A program made the position numbers and the translations under genes. From Chitinophagaceae bacterium (GTDB taxonomy: Bacteria; Bacteroidota; Bacteroidia; Chitinophagales; Chitinophagaceae): DNA of 64,000 nt. The stretch is taken from positions 53,415-117,414 of the forward strand of contig JAHBTL010000020.1 in the NCBI GenBank assembly GCA_019638615.1. Reading direction: 5' to 3'. This document shows positions 46,001 through 55,139 of this stretch, one piece after another. The notes below the pieces were generated by a model that did not search any database, was not told the DNA's origin, and saw only the letters and a program-made list of their open reading frames with translations. Position 1 is the first letter of the stretch. Every line of letters begins with the position of its first letter.

Positions 46001-46495
46001 GCACCTGATTTTACATACGGCCTGGTTGGCAATGTTAGTTACAAAAGATTTTCTCTTCAATTCTCGTTAATGGGGGTACATGGTCTTGATTTAAATACGC
46101 AGGGACCAACGATGAATTACTTTTTCTATCCTCAAAACAACAGCACCCGCATACTTGGACGGTGGCATGCTACTAAAAACCCCGATGGCAACATGCCCAG
46201 GGTTACGAAAGAGGATATTGCAGGAAATGTGTCAGAGTTTTCAAGCTTCTGGTTATCCGATGCTTCTTTTTTAAGGATCAACAATATAAATATCAGTTAT
46301 TCATTTCCTGAGTCAGTATTCAAGATGTTCCGTATGAAAAACCTGGAACTGTATATCAGTGGTCAGAACGTTTACACTTTCACCAGCTTTCCCGGGCAGG
46401 AAGTCGATGTTACAGACCAGGGCCAGTTTGCCCGTCCTTCTTCAAAAGTTCCTTTGCCAAGAACAATTTTAGTAGGCATCAAAACTTCATTTTAA
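43088..46495 (+). CDS. SusC/RagA family TonB-dependent transducer with STN domain (susC4)
   Basis: A 1135-residue outer-membrane receptor. After a long signal region (hydrophobic core 23-37; RGFSQ) comes an STN domain at about 48-118 (NISLVKLFHAIERQTGYSFFYDESWLKKSEPVTISVKDVSLEKALEACF), which talks to the FecR anti-sigma factor. A carboxypeptidase-regulatory-like domain (135-210) and the plug (TDVVVVGYGTQKRADLTGAV to ITTKRGSRS) follow, and the barrel ends VGIKTSF. It is the only one of the four SusC proteins here with an STN domain, matching the adjacent sigma/FecR pair. Translation may start at the internal ATG (MKFLSFFLL, residue 23). Confidence 0.97.
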   Translation: MQKTICRVRDFTLKNLLKTLLIMKFLSFFLLIAGLQLSARGFSQNVTLAEKNISLVKLFHAIERQTGYSFFYDESWLKKSEPVTISVKDVSLEKALEACFENQPLTYSIIGKTIVIKLKEKTVAGAVPDVTAAPAAQPIKGVVTGEEGQALSGVSVVVEGTKKGTTTDESGNFTIDANPGDVLVFSMVGYKTTRHKTGTSATINIKLEVETAEMTDVVVVGYGTQKRADLTGAVSVVSSKQFDKTPQYDALSALQGKVAGLQIVSNSGLPGESKDIQIRGIQSLAASTSPLYVVDGTISDNITNVSPSDIADITVLKDAASASIYGARSANGVILITTKRGSRSSAPVVSFHTYQGMQTESNLKLKLLDATQYVELDKEAYENAGYLNQSPYWDFVNDQPSDIILNQYAGVNTNWLKIIRRTGGIQNYELSVRGGNDKSTFYTAVNYFKEKGRTIASSADRFNVRLNSDHKINRFLEFGNNLNLYTTGSQGISSSQAGLDAYQSAVMQSPLTRPYEADGSYGYVREPDLEGRTMPPHILANEFVNEGRSYGASGNVFFKLHILPGLTFTPRLSGDYSDNIGKTFVPAIVLRNIEGNVKNSVGRYDGSNWHWIADFLLNYDRTFNGVHNVSALAGYSQEENIYEDLQGSRQGTPNNNIQYLNAGEVAGASNAGGYSDWAFISQFGRLNYNYNEKYLVQVSIRRDGSSRFVDENRYGIFPSYALGWKISKENFFKRLTPVINDFKIRASIGTLGNANVGNYPAYASLTPMTYVLNDAITSVYTLAQFANKSITWETTKKKNFGIDISMFKSSLTLSADYYISNTTDLLFSQPLPISSGNYANYETYNPTINGGEIRNRGFEFTLGYQQVKKDFSYGLTANFAANRGKVIDLNGEDFGDASGIVVGQPMYSFYGYKSLGVIKDQATLDNYPQKDGSTLGDLWIADINGYDNDGKLTGTPDGVVDDADRTFIGKPAPDFTYGLVGNVSYKRFSLQFSLMGVHGLDLNTQGPTMNYFFYPQNNSTRILGRWHATKNPDGNMPRVTKEDIAGNVSEFSSFWLSDASFLRINNINISYSFPESVFKMFRMKNLELYISGQNVYTFTSFPGQEVDVTDQGQFARPSSKVPLPRTILVGIKTSF

Positions 46496-46522
46496 TCAGA
46501 AATATATTAATACTTGACAGGT

Positions 46523-48154
46523 ATGAAAAATAAATGCTTAACACTAACAGTTGGATTGATCTTGATCGCTTCCTTTACGGGCTGTAAAAAAAACCTGCTG
46601 GATAAAGCGCCGAAGGATTCAGCCAATGCATCTAACTTTTTTGAAAATGAAACAAATGCAAGGCAGGCTGCCTTAGGCGTATGGGCCGGATTAACAGACG
46701 AAAACTGGTTTTATAAGAGGTACTTTATTACTATGACCGATAATCAAAGCGATGATTCCTATACCAGGATAGTTCCAAACCGTATTGAAAATGTGCACTG
46801 GACTTTTGATCAGAATTACTATGGAATGAGATCATGGTACCGCGGTTTCTTCGCTGCTGTCAGTCATGCCAATTTTGCTATTGACGGTATACCCACTTCA
46901 TCCGACCCTGCGTTTACGGAAGATAAGCAGGCCCCCTATATTGCCGTTGCAAAATTGGGCAAAGGGTTTTGCTATCTGCAATTGACCACGCTATGGGGCG
47001 ATGTTCCTTATTTCGCTCATTCCATCACTGATCCCAAAGACGCCATCGTTCCGAGAACGCCTAAGGCAGAAGTGATGAGCGCTCTAATTGAAGACTTAAA
47101 ATACGCAAAAGAGCATCTTCCTGTTTCATGGACAGGCGATGACGCAGGACTGCCTACAAAAGCAGCTGGTGCGGCCATGCTGGCAAAAGCATACCTGTAT
47201 AATAAAGATTATCCAAACGCGGAAACTGCGGCAAAGGAAGCTTTGGACATTGCAGACGCATCAGGATATACGTTAATGAGCGACTATGTGTATATGATGT
47301 CGGAGAAGTCGCAGGATGACGGCGCAAATACCGAGTTTATACTAACGCTTAATTTTAAGAAGGATGCGGATGCCACCGGTAATTATAATGAAATGGTGGT
47401 GGAAAGGAATGTGAGAGACGCGCCCGGGCCTATCAACGATATATACGGCGGAGGCTGGGGCTATGCGTTGCCAACAAGAGACCTGTACGATGCTTTTGAA
47501 ACTACTCCAAAAGTGGATCCGCGCAGGAAATATTCCATGTGGGCGCCCGGCGATTTTTATGGCATTTATCATGGAGCTCCCTTTACTGATCCCAATGACG
47601 GTAAATCTTACGTTGACGGAGATTCTGTTTTTTACAAGAAGGGATGGTCACTCACTAACCTGAATACACGAAAGCTGGTTTCACCCTGGATGGACAACGG
47701 AAAGCAGCTTGTTTTGATGGGCGCCGCGGCAGAAAGTGGTTATGATGATCCGCTGTTACGATATGCAGATCTTGTATTGATGTATGGAGAAGCATTGATT
47801 GAAAATGACAAGATAGCTGAAGGAATGGCCCAGGTGAACAGGGTGCGTGCAAGACCATCGGTTGATATGCCGGCGCTAACAGCATCCGGCCAGGCTGATG
47901 CACGCGCCAAACTCAGGCACGAACGCAGGGTTGAATTAAATATGGAAGGGATCAGGCTTTTTGATCTGTTCAGGTGGGGCGCAATGGAGGAAACCTTCGG
48001 TGCCGGGCTCAATACCAGGCCCAAGTATCAAAGGTTCGGTGATGATACGGTACTGAAAGACGCGAACTTTGAATTTCCCAAGTGTAATTTATGGCCATTG
48101 CCCATATCTGAACTGGATGCTAACCCGCTTTTAACACAAAATCCGGGCTGGTAA
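46523..48154 (+). CDS. SusD/RagB family glycan-binding lipoprotein (susD4)
   Basis: From the ATG at 46523 (a TTG start 9 bp earlier is less likely) the 543-residue lipoprotein has Cys21 in ASFTGCKKNLLDKAPKD. SusD features include AKLGKGFCYLQLTTLWGDVPYF, TKAAGAAMLAKAYLYNKDYPNAE, LRYADLVLMYGEALIEN, RHERRVELNMEGIRLFDLFRWG and the ending LWPLPISELDANPLLTQNPGW. It is 27 bp after susC4. The following beta-helix protein suggests a pectin- or uronate-type substrate, by context only. Confidence 0.95.
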   Translation: MKNKCLTLTVGLILIASFTGCKKNLLDKAPKDSANASNFFENETNARQAALGVWAGLTDENWFYKRYFITMTDNQSDDSYTRIVPNRIENVHWTFDQNYYGMRSWYRGFFAAVSHANFAIDGIPTSSDPAFTEDKQAPYIAVAKLGKGFCYLQLTTLWGDVPYFAHSITDPKDAIVPRTPKAEVMSALIEDLKYAKEHLPVSWTGDDAGLPTKAAGAAMLAKAYLYNKDYPNAETAAKEALDIADASGYTLMSDYVYMMSEKSQDDGANTEFILTLNFKKDADATGNYNEMVVERNVRDAPGPINDIYGGGWGYALPTRDLYDAFETTPKVDPRRKYSMWAPGDFYGIYHGAPFTDPNDGKSYVDGDSVFYKKGWSLTNLNTRKLVSPWMDNGKQLVLMGAAAESGYDDPLLRYADLVLMYGEALIENDKIAEGMAQVNRVRARPSVDMPALTASGQADARAKLRHERRVELNMEGIRLFDLFRWGAMEETFGAGLNTRPKYQRFGDDTVLKDANFEFPKCNLWPLPISELDANPLLTQNPGW

Positions 48155-48164
48155 ATAGTAAATC

Positions 48165-50009
48165 ATGAAATGCCGCAAAGTATTGAGCGTTATGCCAGGT
48201 AAATCAGATCTGTATGTTATCGTGAAAAGTGAGAGGAGAAAGGTGAAAAAAGCTTTTGGCTTCTCACGTTTCACGGTTAATAATGCATTTAATTATTATG
48301 CCGGAATTTTTAAAAGAAGGCTTATTGCCGGAATAGTTTCGATAGCCTTTTTTACGCTTTCATGCAAAACTCCTTCCAACGAAGTCAACGTATCGGCATT
48401 CGGGGCAATACCAGGCGACGGCATGGATGATTCAAAAGCCATACTGGCGGCGATTGAACATGCGAAAGCGAATAATATCCATACAGTGCGGTTCAATGCC
48501 GGCGTTTATGAGTTTAAAGGACTGCCCGGCTGGGATCTTTCAGAGAAAAGAGATCGCCCCTCTTACATGTTATTGGAAGACATAACAGGTCTTGAATTAA
48601 TTGGCGATACCGACCAGCAGGGAAAGGCAACAACATTTTGGATAAAAGACAATGATTTGAAAGAGGGACAACCCATGATACTTTCTATCCGGAAAGGCTC
48701 CAACGTTGCGGTAAAGAATATTGTTGTTGACATGGCTCCTTATTATTATTCCGCAGGGAAAGTAGTTGCCGTACGGGGAAACAAGGTTACGATAGAAGTG
48801 CTTCCCGGTCACCCGGTGATTAACGGGCAAAAGGCCTATATTATGGGTTTGTACGACCTGGAAGCACGAAAGGCCAAAGCCGTGCGGCTGACCTGGGATG
48901 AAGACCTTCCACAATGGTATATTGACGGAGATGAAAGCAGCAGGCGCATGACCATGCAGTTCGAACCGCTGGCACAGTCGTGCAGGGTAGGCGACGGCGT
49001 CTTCTGGTTCCAGGGGAATCACTACGGGTCTATGATTAACTTCAGCAGCATTGACGGGCTTTTACTGGAAAATGTACACATCCTGAACGGGCATGGATTT
49101 CCTGTTACCAACAATTTTTGTAAGGATATTACTTACCGGAATGTAACGATCAAACCCGAAGGGAACAGGATAGCGACTGTTTGCCGGGACGGGTTTAAGC
49201 TTTATTGTGCCTCCGGAAAAGTGCTGATGGACAGGGTGCATATTGAAGGATGTTTGGGTGATGACGGGCAAAACATCCACGGAACCTGGCTTGCCGTATC
49301 GCAAAAGCGGTCAGACAGGGAATTGCTTGTAGAGTCAGGTCGCACCCTCCTCACCCCGGGAAAGGAAGTGGTTTTGCTGGATGAGAAGTTTCGTCCTGCC
49401 TGGCGTTCGAAGATCGTAAAAAGTGTTTTTGAAGACAAGCATATGCTGATCTCGCTTAGTGATACGATCCCGGGGTGGGTTCATGAGAAAACTCCGGTTG
49501 AACCTCAGGAATGGCTGCCGGATAGTGTGCATATTGTTAACTCGGTTTATCGCAGCACAGGCCGGTTTGGGATTTTATTGAAGGCATCTAACACTTTAAT
49601 TGAAAATACACTTTTTGAAAACAATGTTGCCGGCATTCACATTGGGGGAGAGTGGAGCTGGGGATACTGGCTGGAATCCACCAATCCGCAGCACATCGAA
49701 ATTAAAAATTGCACTTTCAGGGATAACCGGCTGGACATGCGTTATGCGGGTGATAAAATGGATATGGCGATCAGCATTGCCAGCTGGACCCACCCGGATA
49801 AATTAGGAGAACCTTCCGAAGTGCTCTCCGGCTTAATGCGCAACATCTATATTCACGACAACCTGTTCGAAGATGAAACGGTGTGTGCCAGCCTGCAGAA
49901 TTGCGCCGACGTATGGTTCTGGAACAATACCCTTAAAAATTGTAAGCAGGATCTGCTGATCAACGAAAAGGCCGCTGAAAATATCAACCGCTCTGCTCCA
50001 ACACAATAA
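48165..50009 (+). CDS. Right-handed beta-helix lipoprotein, pectate-lyase/GH28-like
   Basis: The 614-residue frame contains a lipobox (IAFFTLSCKTPS, Cys at about residue 66) followed by VNVSAFGAIPGDGMDDSKAILAAIEHA, the usual start of pectate-lyase_3/GH28-like parallel beta-helices. Many short beta-coil repeats follow (LLENVHILNGHGFPV, NTLIENTLFENNVAGIHIGGEWSWGYW, MRNIYIHDNLFEDETVCASLQNCADVWFWNN). Some residues before the lipobox are unusually many; bases 48221-48274 contain an inverted repeat, so translation probably begins later, perhaps at GTG 48243. As the last gene of the susCD4 operon it would be a surface polysaccharide enzyme. Lyase versus hydrolase cannot be decided here. Confidence 0.85.
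   Translation: MKCRKVLSVMPGKSDLYVIVKSERRKVKKAFGFSRFTVNNAFNYYAGIFKRRLIAGIVSIAFFTLSCKTPSNEVNVSAFGAIPGDGMDDSKAILAAIEHAKANNIHTVRFNAGVYEFKGLPGWDLSEKRDRPSYMLLEDITGLELIGDTDQQGKATTFWIKDNDLKEGQPMILSIRKGSNVAVKNIVVDMAPYYYSAGKVVAVRGNKVTIEVLPGHPVINGQKAYIMGLYDLEARKAKAVRLTWDEDLPQWYIDGDESSRRMTMQFEPLAQSCRVGDGVFWFQGNHYGSMINFSSIDGLLLENVHILNGHGFPVTNNFCKDITYRNVTIKPEGNRIATVCRDGFKLYCASGKVLMDRVHIEGCLGDDGQNIHGTWLAVSQKRSDRELLVESGRTLLTPGKEVVLLDEKFRPAWRSKIVKSVFEDKHMLISLSDTIPGWVHEKTPVEPQEWLPDSVHIVNSVYRSTGRFGILLKASNTLIENTLFENNVAGIHIGGEWSWGYWLESTNPQHIEIKNCTFRDNRLDMRYAGDKMDMAISIASWTHPDKLGEPSEVLSGLMRNIYIHDNLFEDETVCASLQNCADVWFWNNTLKNCKQDLLINEKAAENINRSAPTQ
48221..48274. repeat. Inverted repeat at the 5' end of the beta-helix gene
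   Basis: CGTGAAAAGTGAGA (48221-48234) and TCTCACGTTTCACG (48261-48274) pair at 13 of 14 positions. Such GTGAAA/TTTCAC hairpins are common in Bacteroidota spacers, which argues that this stretch is leader rather than coding. Confidence 0.5.
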
Positions 50010-50135
50010 AAAAGCGGCTTTCATTTACCTGTTAACAACTGCCGCATAGGTTCAGTTAGCCTTTTCCTGCAATTTGTTTGCTTTATTATTACCAATAACG
50101 TAACTTATGGGTACCGGATATTATTTTGGGCCTTT

Positions 50136-52364
50136 ATGTTGTTTCCTGTACGTAAATATAAACAGGCTAGGAGCACGTTCAGATTGCAACAAACATGTAA
50201 ATGTTGCCTGGTTCTTATTATGCTCTCCTGCGTATTATTTCAGCGCATTACCGCCCAAACAGAAGCAATTGACAGCCTGAAAAAGATATTGCCTTCTTTA
50301 AAAGGTAGTGCAAGGGTAGATTGCCTGAATGAATTAGGGGCAGAATATGCAGACCGGTATTGGACTACATCACAATACCTGCAAACCGATACAGGTTTGC
50401 TTTATACCATACAGGCAATGAATGAAGCCGGTCAACTGCATTATGCACCAGGTATCGGAAAGGCCAATCTGAATATGAGTATTATTGAAGAAGAGCACAA
50501 TAATCTTGTAGTGGCGACAGATTATTTACGAAAGGCGATACCAGTTCTGCAAAAAGAAAACAGGACGGTGGATTTTCACAGAGGCAGGGCTTTTCTTGGT
50601 TGGTGTTCATACCGTCTTGGGTTGATTGAGCAAAGCATTTCCATATACCATGAGGAATTGCCTTATTATGAAGGCACAAGAGATACTTTGAGGCTTGCTA
50701 AGCTTTACAGGATGATAGCAAGAGCGTATAATTCACAGGGAAACTCAGAAAAGGCATTCACCTATCTGCAAAAAGATTTTGCGGTTAACAAACCGGCAAT
50801 GGATACATGGGGCAAAAGAAGTACTGCAACCTTACAAGCTGTTGTTTATATGGCGGCGGGTGACACCGAAAATGCTGTATTGTATTATAAGCAGGCTGCC
50901 CTCGTTTCAAAGAATCAGCGGTCAATTTTGGCATCCTACCAGTATAATATGGCGGTTGCTTTTATCCTGGAAAAGAAATATGATTCCGCTTTATTTGAAA
51001 TAAGAAATGCCATTGCCGAGATTCAATCTTCAAAAGATGATTCATTATACAGGAAGCTTATATTAACGAATAACTATACCATTTTAAGTGATATACTGTT
51101 TTCTTTAAAACAATATGACAGCGCTATTATATACGGAAGGCGGGCAATGCTGTTCTATAAAAAGTGCAGCGATGTGCCGGGTCTTTTATCAGCGCTTAAA
51201 ACACTGGCCGCTGCACACAACTCAAAAAATGAAAATGCTGCTGCGCTGTTATATGCCAGTCAACTATTGGCTTATGCAAAAAAATCAGGAGCAAGACCAT
51301 TTGAACGGGATGCATATAAGATATTATGGCATATCTGTTCAAATCAGCAAAAAGCAAATGAAGCAAAAAATTATCATTTAAAATATACATTACTGAATAA
51401 CGATTTGCGAAATGACAAATACATATCGCAGTCGGCAGCATGGAAGGCCATTAATGATATTAGCATAAATGAAGTTAAATACGAAAACCAGTTAAAGCTA
51501 AATGAAGAACGCAGCAATGTAAAAATAGCATCCATCAAAGAAGAAAAGAAAGTTCAGTTATACACTTTTATTGCAGCAATTGCTTTGATCAGCATATTTA
51601 CCATTTTAATGATCAGAAACAACAGGCTGAAAAGAAAAAGGGATCAGTTGCAATTGATGATGACAGAAGCGAATATTGCGCTTGAAAAACAAAAGCGTGA
51701 ACAGGAGATCGCACAATGGCAACAGCAAAAAACCGAGCTTGAAATGCAGGCCCTGCGTGCGCAGATGAATCCGCATTTTATTTTCAACTGTCTTAATTCC
51801 ATTAACAGGTTTATTATGAATAATGACGCCGCAAAGGCGGCAGATTATCTCACCAAATTTGCAAAGCTCATCCGCATTGTGCTGGAGCAATCGGGAAAAC
51901 CTTTTGTGTCGCTTGAAGATGAGATTTTCTGCTTAAGATTATATATGGATTTGGAAGCGCTGCGATTTGAGCCTCCTTTTAAATACGAAATACATTATAA
52001 TGGATCAGATGCTGCTGCGATTATGATTCCGACACTGTTAATGCAGCCTTTTGTTGAAAACGCTATCTGGCATGGGTTGCGGGGTAAAGAACATGAAGGT
52101 AAAATAGATATCAGCATACACCGGCAGGAGAACATATTGCTTTGCAGGATCTGCGATAATGGCATTGGCAGGGCCGCTGCTTCAAAAGAAAAAATTAATA
52201 CTGAAAAAAAATCTTTTGGAATAAATCTTACACAACATAGGCTGCAACTTATTAATTTTAACAGTCAAAACGAGCCGGCAATAACATTTTCTGACCTGGC
52301 AAATGAAAATGGGCAATGCGCGGGTACTTGTGTTGATATCAGCATTCCGGTAAAAGAAACATAA
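50136..52364 (+). CDS. LytS-type sensor histidine kinase with TPR sensor region
   Basis: A 742-residue kinase. An N-terminal signal/anchor (about 25-41) is followed by a periplasmic TPR-like helical array (about 45-440; YRMIARAYNSQGNSEKAFTYLQKDF), a membrane helix at about 470-492 (LYTFIAAIALISIFTILMI), a coiled coil (500-540) and a His_kinase (PF06580-type) domain with LRAQMNPHFIFNCLNSINRF, His547, plus an ATPase domain (LMQPFVENAIWHGLRGK; ICDNGIGRAAA). It ends 11 bp before the LytTR regulator, forming a two-component pair. Confidence 0.93.
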   Translation: MLFPVRKYKQARSTFRLQQTCKCCLVLIMLSCVLFQRITAQTEAIDSLKKILPSLKGSARVDCLNELGAEYADRYWTTSQYLQTDTGLLYTIQAMNEAGQLHYAPGIGKANLNMSIIEEEHNNLVVATDYLRKAIPVLQKENRTVDFHRGRAFLGWCSYRLGLIEQSISIYHEELPYYEGTRDTLRLAKLYRMIARAYNSQGNSEKAFTYLQKDFAVNKPAMDTWGKRSTATLQAVVYMAAGDTENAVLYYKQAALVSKNQRSILASYQYNMAVAFILEKKYDSALFEIRNAIAEIQSSKDDSLYRKLILTNNYTILSDILFSLKQYDSAIIYGRRAMLFYKKCSDVPGLLSALKTLAAAHNSKNENAAALLYASQLLAYAKKSGARPFERDAYKILWHICSNQQKANEAKNYHLKYTLLNNDLRNDKYISQSAAWKAINDISINEVKYENQLKLNEERSNVKIASIKEEKKVQLYTFIAAIALISIFTILMIRNNRLKRKRDQLQLMMTEANIALEKQKREQEIAQWQQQKTELEMQALRAQMNPHFIFNCLNSINRFIMNNDAAKAADYLTKFAKLIRIVLEQSGKPFVSLEDEIFCLRLYMDLEALRFEPPFKYEIHYNGSDAAAIMIPTLLMQPFVENAIWHGLRGKEHEGKIDISIHRQENILLCRICDNGIGRAAASKEKINTEKKSFGINLTQHRLQLINFNSQNEPAITFSDLANENGQCAGTCVDISIPVKET

Positions 52365-52375
52365 TTGCATTACAC

Positions 52376-53131
52376 TTGATCAGGGCAATAATTATTGACG
52401 ATGAAAAGCATTGCAGCGATAACCTGCAGTGGCAACTGCGGCAATATTGCCCGGAGGTGGAAGTGACGTGTGCTTGTAAAAGCCCTGAGCAGGGATTGAC
52501 TGAAATTGGTAAACAACAACCGCAACTGGTTTTTCTTGATGTGGAAATGCCCGGTATGAGTGGCTTTGAAATGCTTGATCAACTAACAGATATCAATTTT
52601 GATATCATCTTTACTACTGCATTTAACCAATATGCCATTCGCGCCATAAAATTTGGCGCACTGGATTATCTTGTAAAGCCGGTAGACAAAGATGAGCTGC
52701 GCACCGCGGTCAATAAAGTTGTAAAACGAACGAATAGTGAATCTTTGAAGCAGCTTACTGCACTGCTTACGCACATCAGAAAAAGCAATGACCTTTCTTT
52801 TCAAAAAATTGCATTACCGACCCTGCACGGGTATGAGTTAGTACCTTTAAATAATATTATGTATTGTGAAAGCAAAAGCAATTATACCAATATTCATTTG
52901 AACAGCGGCCAACCAATACTTGTTTCAAGAACTTTAAAAGATATTGAGGAGTTACTGAATACACACCCCTTTTTCAGGATACATAATTCTTTCCTGGTAA
53001 ACCTGCAATATGCTATCCGCTATATAAAAGGTGAAGGCGGCTCCCTGGTATTGAATAATAATATTACCATACCCGTTTCCCGCAACAAAAAAGAAGAGCT
53101 GCTTAAGCTCATTACACATCTCTCTGCATAA
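52376..53131 (+). CDS. LytTR family response regulator
   Basis: A 251-residue regulator that would start at TTG 52376 (LIRAIIIDDE). The receiver domain has Asp8-Asp9 and the phospho-acceptor Asp55 in LVFLDVEMPGMSGFEML, with Lys in YLVKPVD. The LytTR DNA-binding domain (about 145-247) shows VPLNNIMYCESKSNYTNIHL and HPFFRIHNSFLVNLQYAIRYIKGEGG. It pairs with the LytS-type kinase upstream. Two matching promoter cores lie 40 bp and 2 kb downstream, and are its likely targets. Confidence 0.95.
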   Translation: MIRAIIIDDEKHCSDNLQWQLRQYCPEVEVTCACKSPEQGLTEIGKQQPQLVFLDVEMPGMSGFEMLDQLTDINFDIIFTTAFNQYAIRAIKFGALDYLVKPVDKDELRTAVNKVVKRTNSESLKQLTALLTHIRKSNDLSFQKIALPTLHGYELVPLNNIMYCESKSNYTNIHLNSGQPILVSRTLKDIEELLNTHPFFRIHNSFLVNLQYAIRYIKGEGGSLVLNNNITIPVSRNKKEELLKLITHLSA

Positions 53132-53162
53132 TTTTTATTCTGCTATCTCAAAGCCACAGCCT

Positions 53163-53226
53163 GCTCATTCATTTCCGCAGTTTGCAAAGTATTGGTTTTA
53201 TTTCACGTTTCCTGAATCTATTTTAG
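53163..53226 (+). promoter_or_regulatory. Shared promoter module, copy 1 (before the SIR2-like gene)
   Basis: The core GCTCATTCATTTCCGCAGTT (53163-53182) is separated by exactly 37 nt from ATTTTAGCA (53220-53228), whose TATTTTAG resembles the -7 box TAnnTTTG. An identical core with the same 37-nt spacing and the same ATTTTAGCA is at 55140-55205. Confidence 0.6.
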
Positions 53227-53271
53227 CAACAACAATTGTTCCTTCATCTAAAATGCCATGTTATATAAAAA

Positions 53272-54270
53272 ATGAACTTTGGTAGTATGTTAAACCAATC
53301 ATTACAAGAAACGATAGACATCAACTATAATAAAACGCCTGCTCTAGTTATCGGCAATGGCATCAACAGGATCAGTAATAATAACCTGAGCTGGGATGGT
53401 GTTTTAGATAAGCTTATTCAAGTATCTGGTAGCGAGCAGATAAGAAAGGGAAATAAACCGTTGACTTTTTTATTTGAAGAAATACTGCACAATATGAAAG
53501 GGGGTGCAACGAGAAAAAACGAAGAAAAATTAAAAAAGTTTGTCAGAGAAGCAATCGAGGAAAATCTTCTGCCGAATGATTTACACAAAAAATTTGTGAA
53601 TTTAAACATCCAGCATTTTTTTACAACCAATTATGATTATTGTCTTGAAAAATCCATAGACCCTGATTTCAAAAAAACAGAAAGGCAAAAGCAAGAGGGC
53701 GAATCGAAGAAGTACAGCCTAAACCGATGTAATAAAATAAAGGGGAAAAATATATGGCATATTCATGGAGAACTGGATAATAGTTTAATCAATGAACGAA
53801 ATAATTACAAAGAAAAATCTATAATGCTTGGATTTGACCAATATATGGGAACACTTATGGATATGTCACAACTTATGAACTACGGCAGTTACAGAAACTT
53901 ATCAGGAAAACCAACTTTAGAAGAAGTTTTCTCTAAGCTGTTAAACATTCAAACAACAGAAAGAAGCTGGGTCTCATTCTTTTTTACAAATGATATACAT
54001 ATCATCGCATTAGATCTTGGTACTTTTGAAACTCATCTTTGGTGGCTAATGCAGTATAGAAAAAAATTAGCTGCAAGAAAAGGATTTGCTTATAAAAACA
54101 AAATCTTTTATTATGTTTCTTTTTATGAACGCTTACTCAAGCGGGATCAGTTGGAGTTACTGCAAAGCTTTGGTGTTAATATAGTAGAAGTTCAGTGCGC
54201 TTTTAATGAAGGTAACTTTTACAGAGAATTTTATGAGAAAGTAAATGAGTTAATTTCTGCATCACTCTGA
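53272..54270 (+). CDS. SIR2-like domain protein, candidate defence NADase
   Basis: A 332-residue cytoplasmic protein with SIR2-fold marks: PALVIGNGINRIS (23-35, the GxGxN nucleotide loop), FFTTNYDYCLE (116-126, the TTNYD motif) and IWHIHGELDN (161-170, the catalytic-His region). Relatives in anti-phage systems (ThsA, DSR, SIR2-HerA) hydrolyse NAD+ on infection. No second gene of such systems (TIR, HerA, Argonaute) is adjacent, so it may act alone or be a housekeeping deacylase-like protein. The last 100 residues (DLGTFETHLWWLMQYRKKLAARKGF) may form a C-terminal sensor. Confidence 0.82.
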   Translation: MNFGSMLNQSLQETIDINYNKTPALVIGNGINRISNNNLSWDGVLDKLIQVSGSEQIRKGNKPLTFLFEEILHNMKGGATRKNEEKLKKFVREAIEENLLPNDLHKKFVNLNIQHFFTTNYDYCLEKSIDPDFKKTERQKQEGESKKYSLNRCNKIKGKNIWHIHGELDNSLINERNNYKEKSIMLGFDQYMGTLMDMSQLMNYGSYRNLSGKPTLEEVFSKLLNIQTTERSWVSFFFTNDIHIIALDLGTFETHLWWLMQYRKKLAARKGFAYKNKIFYYVSFYERLLKRDQLELLQSFGVNIVEVQCAFNEGNFYREFYEKVNELISASL

Positions 54271-54549
54271 ATCAATGTTATTATCATGCTGCCGTTGTTC
54301 GTGTCTTTACGAACCAGGAACAAGGTCGCCTCAACCTATTATTTTGATTTCGGTAATAGTACCGCACCAAAATAATTACCGGTTAACCCTTTTTAAATAT
54401 AATTAAGAAATATGAAACCAGCTACTCCTGGCTTTGCCTTCTCCCCTGCTCTGGCAACCGATCCAGTTCAGCCGGTTGACTGGCCGGTAACAAACCAAAC
54501 CACCCAGTTCTAATACGTAACAAACCGGTAACACTTTAAACAACTTAGC

Positions 54550-55077
54550 ATGAAAAAGGTTTTTTTAATAGCTGGCAGCTGCACTTTATCTGTGCTCATC
54601 TGCATACATACCAATGCACAACACAACCTAGCTCATGAATATGCCGGCATCCGCACAGCTTCGCCCAATAATACCGGTAGCAAGCACTATATTAATGACA
54701 TCAATATAAAAGCAGTCAGATACTTCAAGCAGCGCTACAAAGATGTATCCAATGAGATATGGAGTAAAAATTACCTGGGTGAATACTTAGCATACTTTAC
54801 TTTAAATGGTACTGCTACCAGGCTGTTTTTCGATAGACAAGGGAAATGGCATACCACCTTAAAAACATATACGGAAGATAAATTACCTTTTATTATACGT
54901 GATAAGATAAAAAGCAAATACTACGATTATAGTATCAGATCTATTAATGAAATTATAACAGCAGACAGCAACGGGCTACCAACCTATATTGTTGATATAA
55001 AATATAAGAATGACACTAAAATAATAAGAATATACGACGGTGAAATGGAAGTGTGGAAGCACCTTAAGCAACCATAA
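54550..55077 (+). CDS. Small secreted protein, PepSY/BLIP-like
   Basis: A 175-residue exported protein with a signal peptide ending TNAQ (about residue 23). The mature part, NIKAVRYFKQRYKDVSNEIWSKNYLGEYLAYFTLNGTATRLFFDRQGKWHTTLKTYTEDKLP, follows the pattern of beta-lactamase-inhibitor-like PepSY domains common in Bacteroidota periplasms. The role is unknown. It stands between the two LytTR-type promoter modules. Confidence 0.75.
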   Translation: MKKVFLIAGSCTLSVLICIHTNAQHNLAHEYAGIRTASPNNTGSKHYINDINIKAVRYFKQRYKDVSNEIWSKNYLGEYLAYFTLNGTATRLFFDRQGKWHTTLKTYTEDKLPFIIRDKIKSKYYDYSIRSINEIITADSNGLPTYIVDIKYKNDTKIIRIYDGEMEVWKHLKQP

Positions 55078-55139
55078 GTACGCGATATGAATATCTTTGA
55101 TCTGCCCGGTTTTCTTTTGCTGTCTCAGTTTTACCGACC

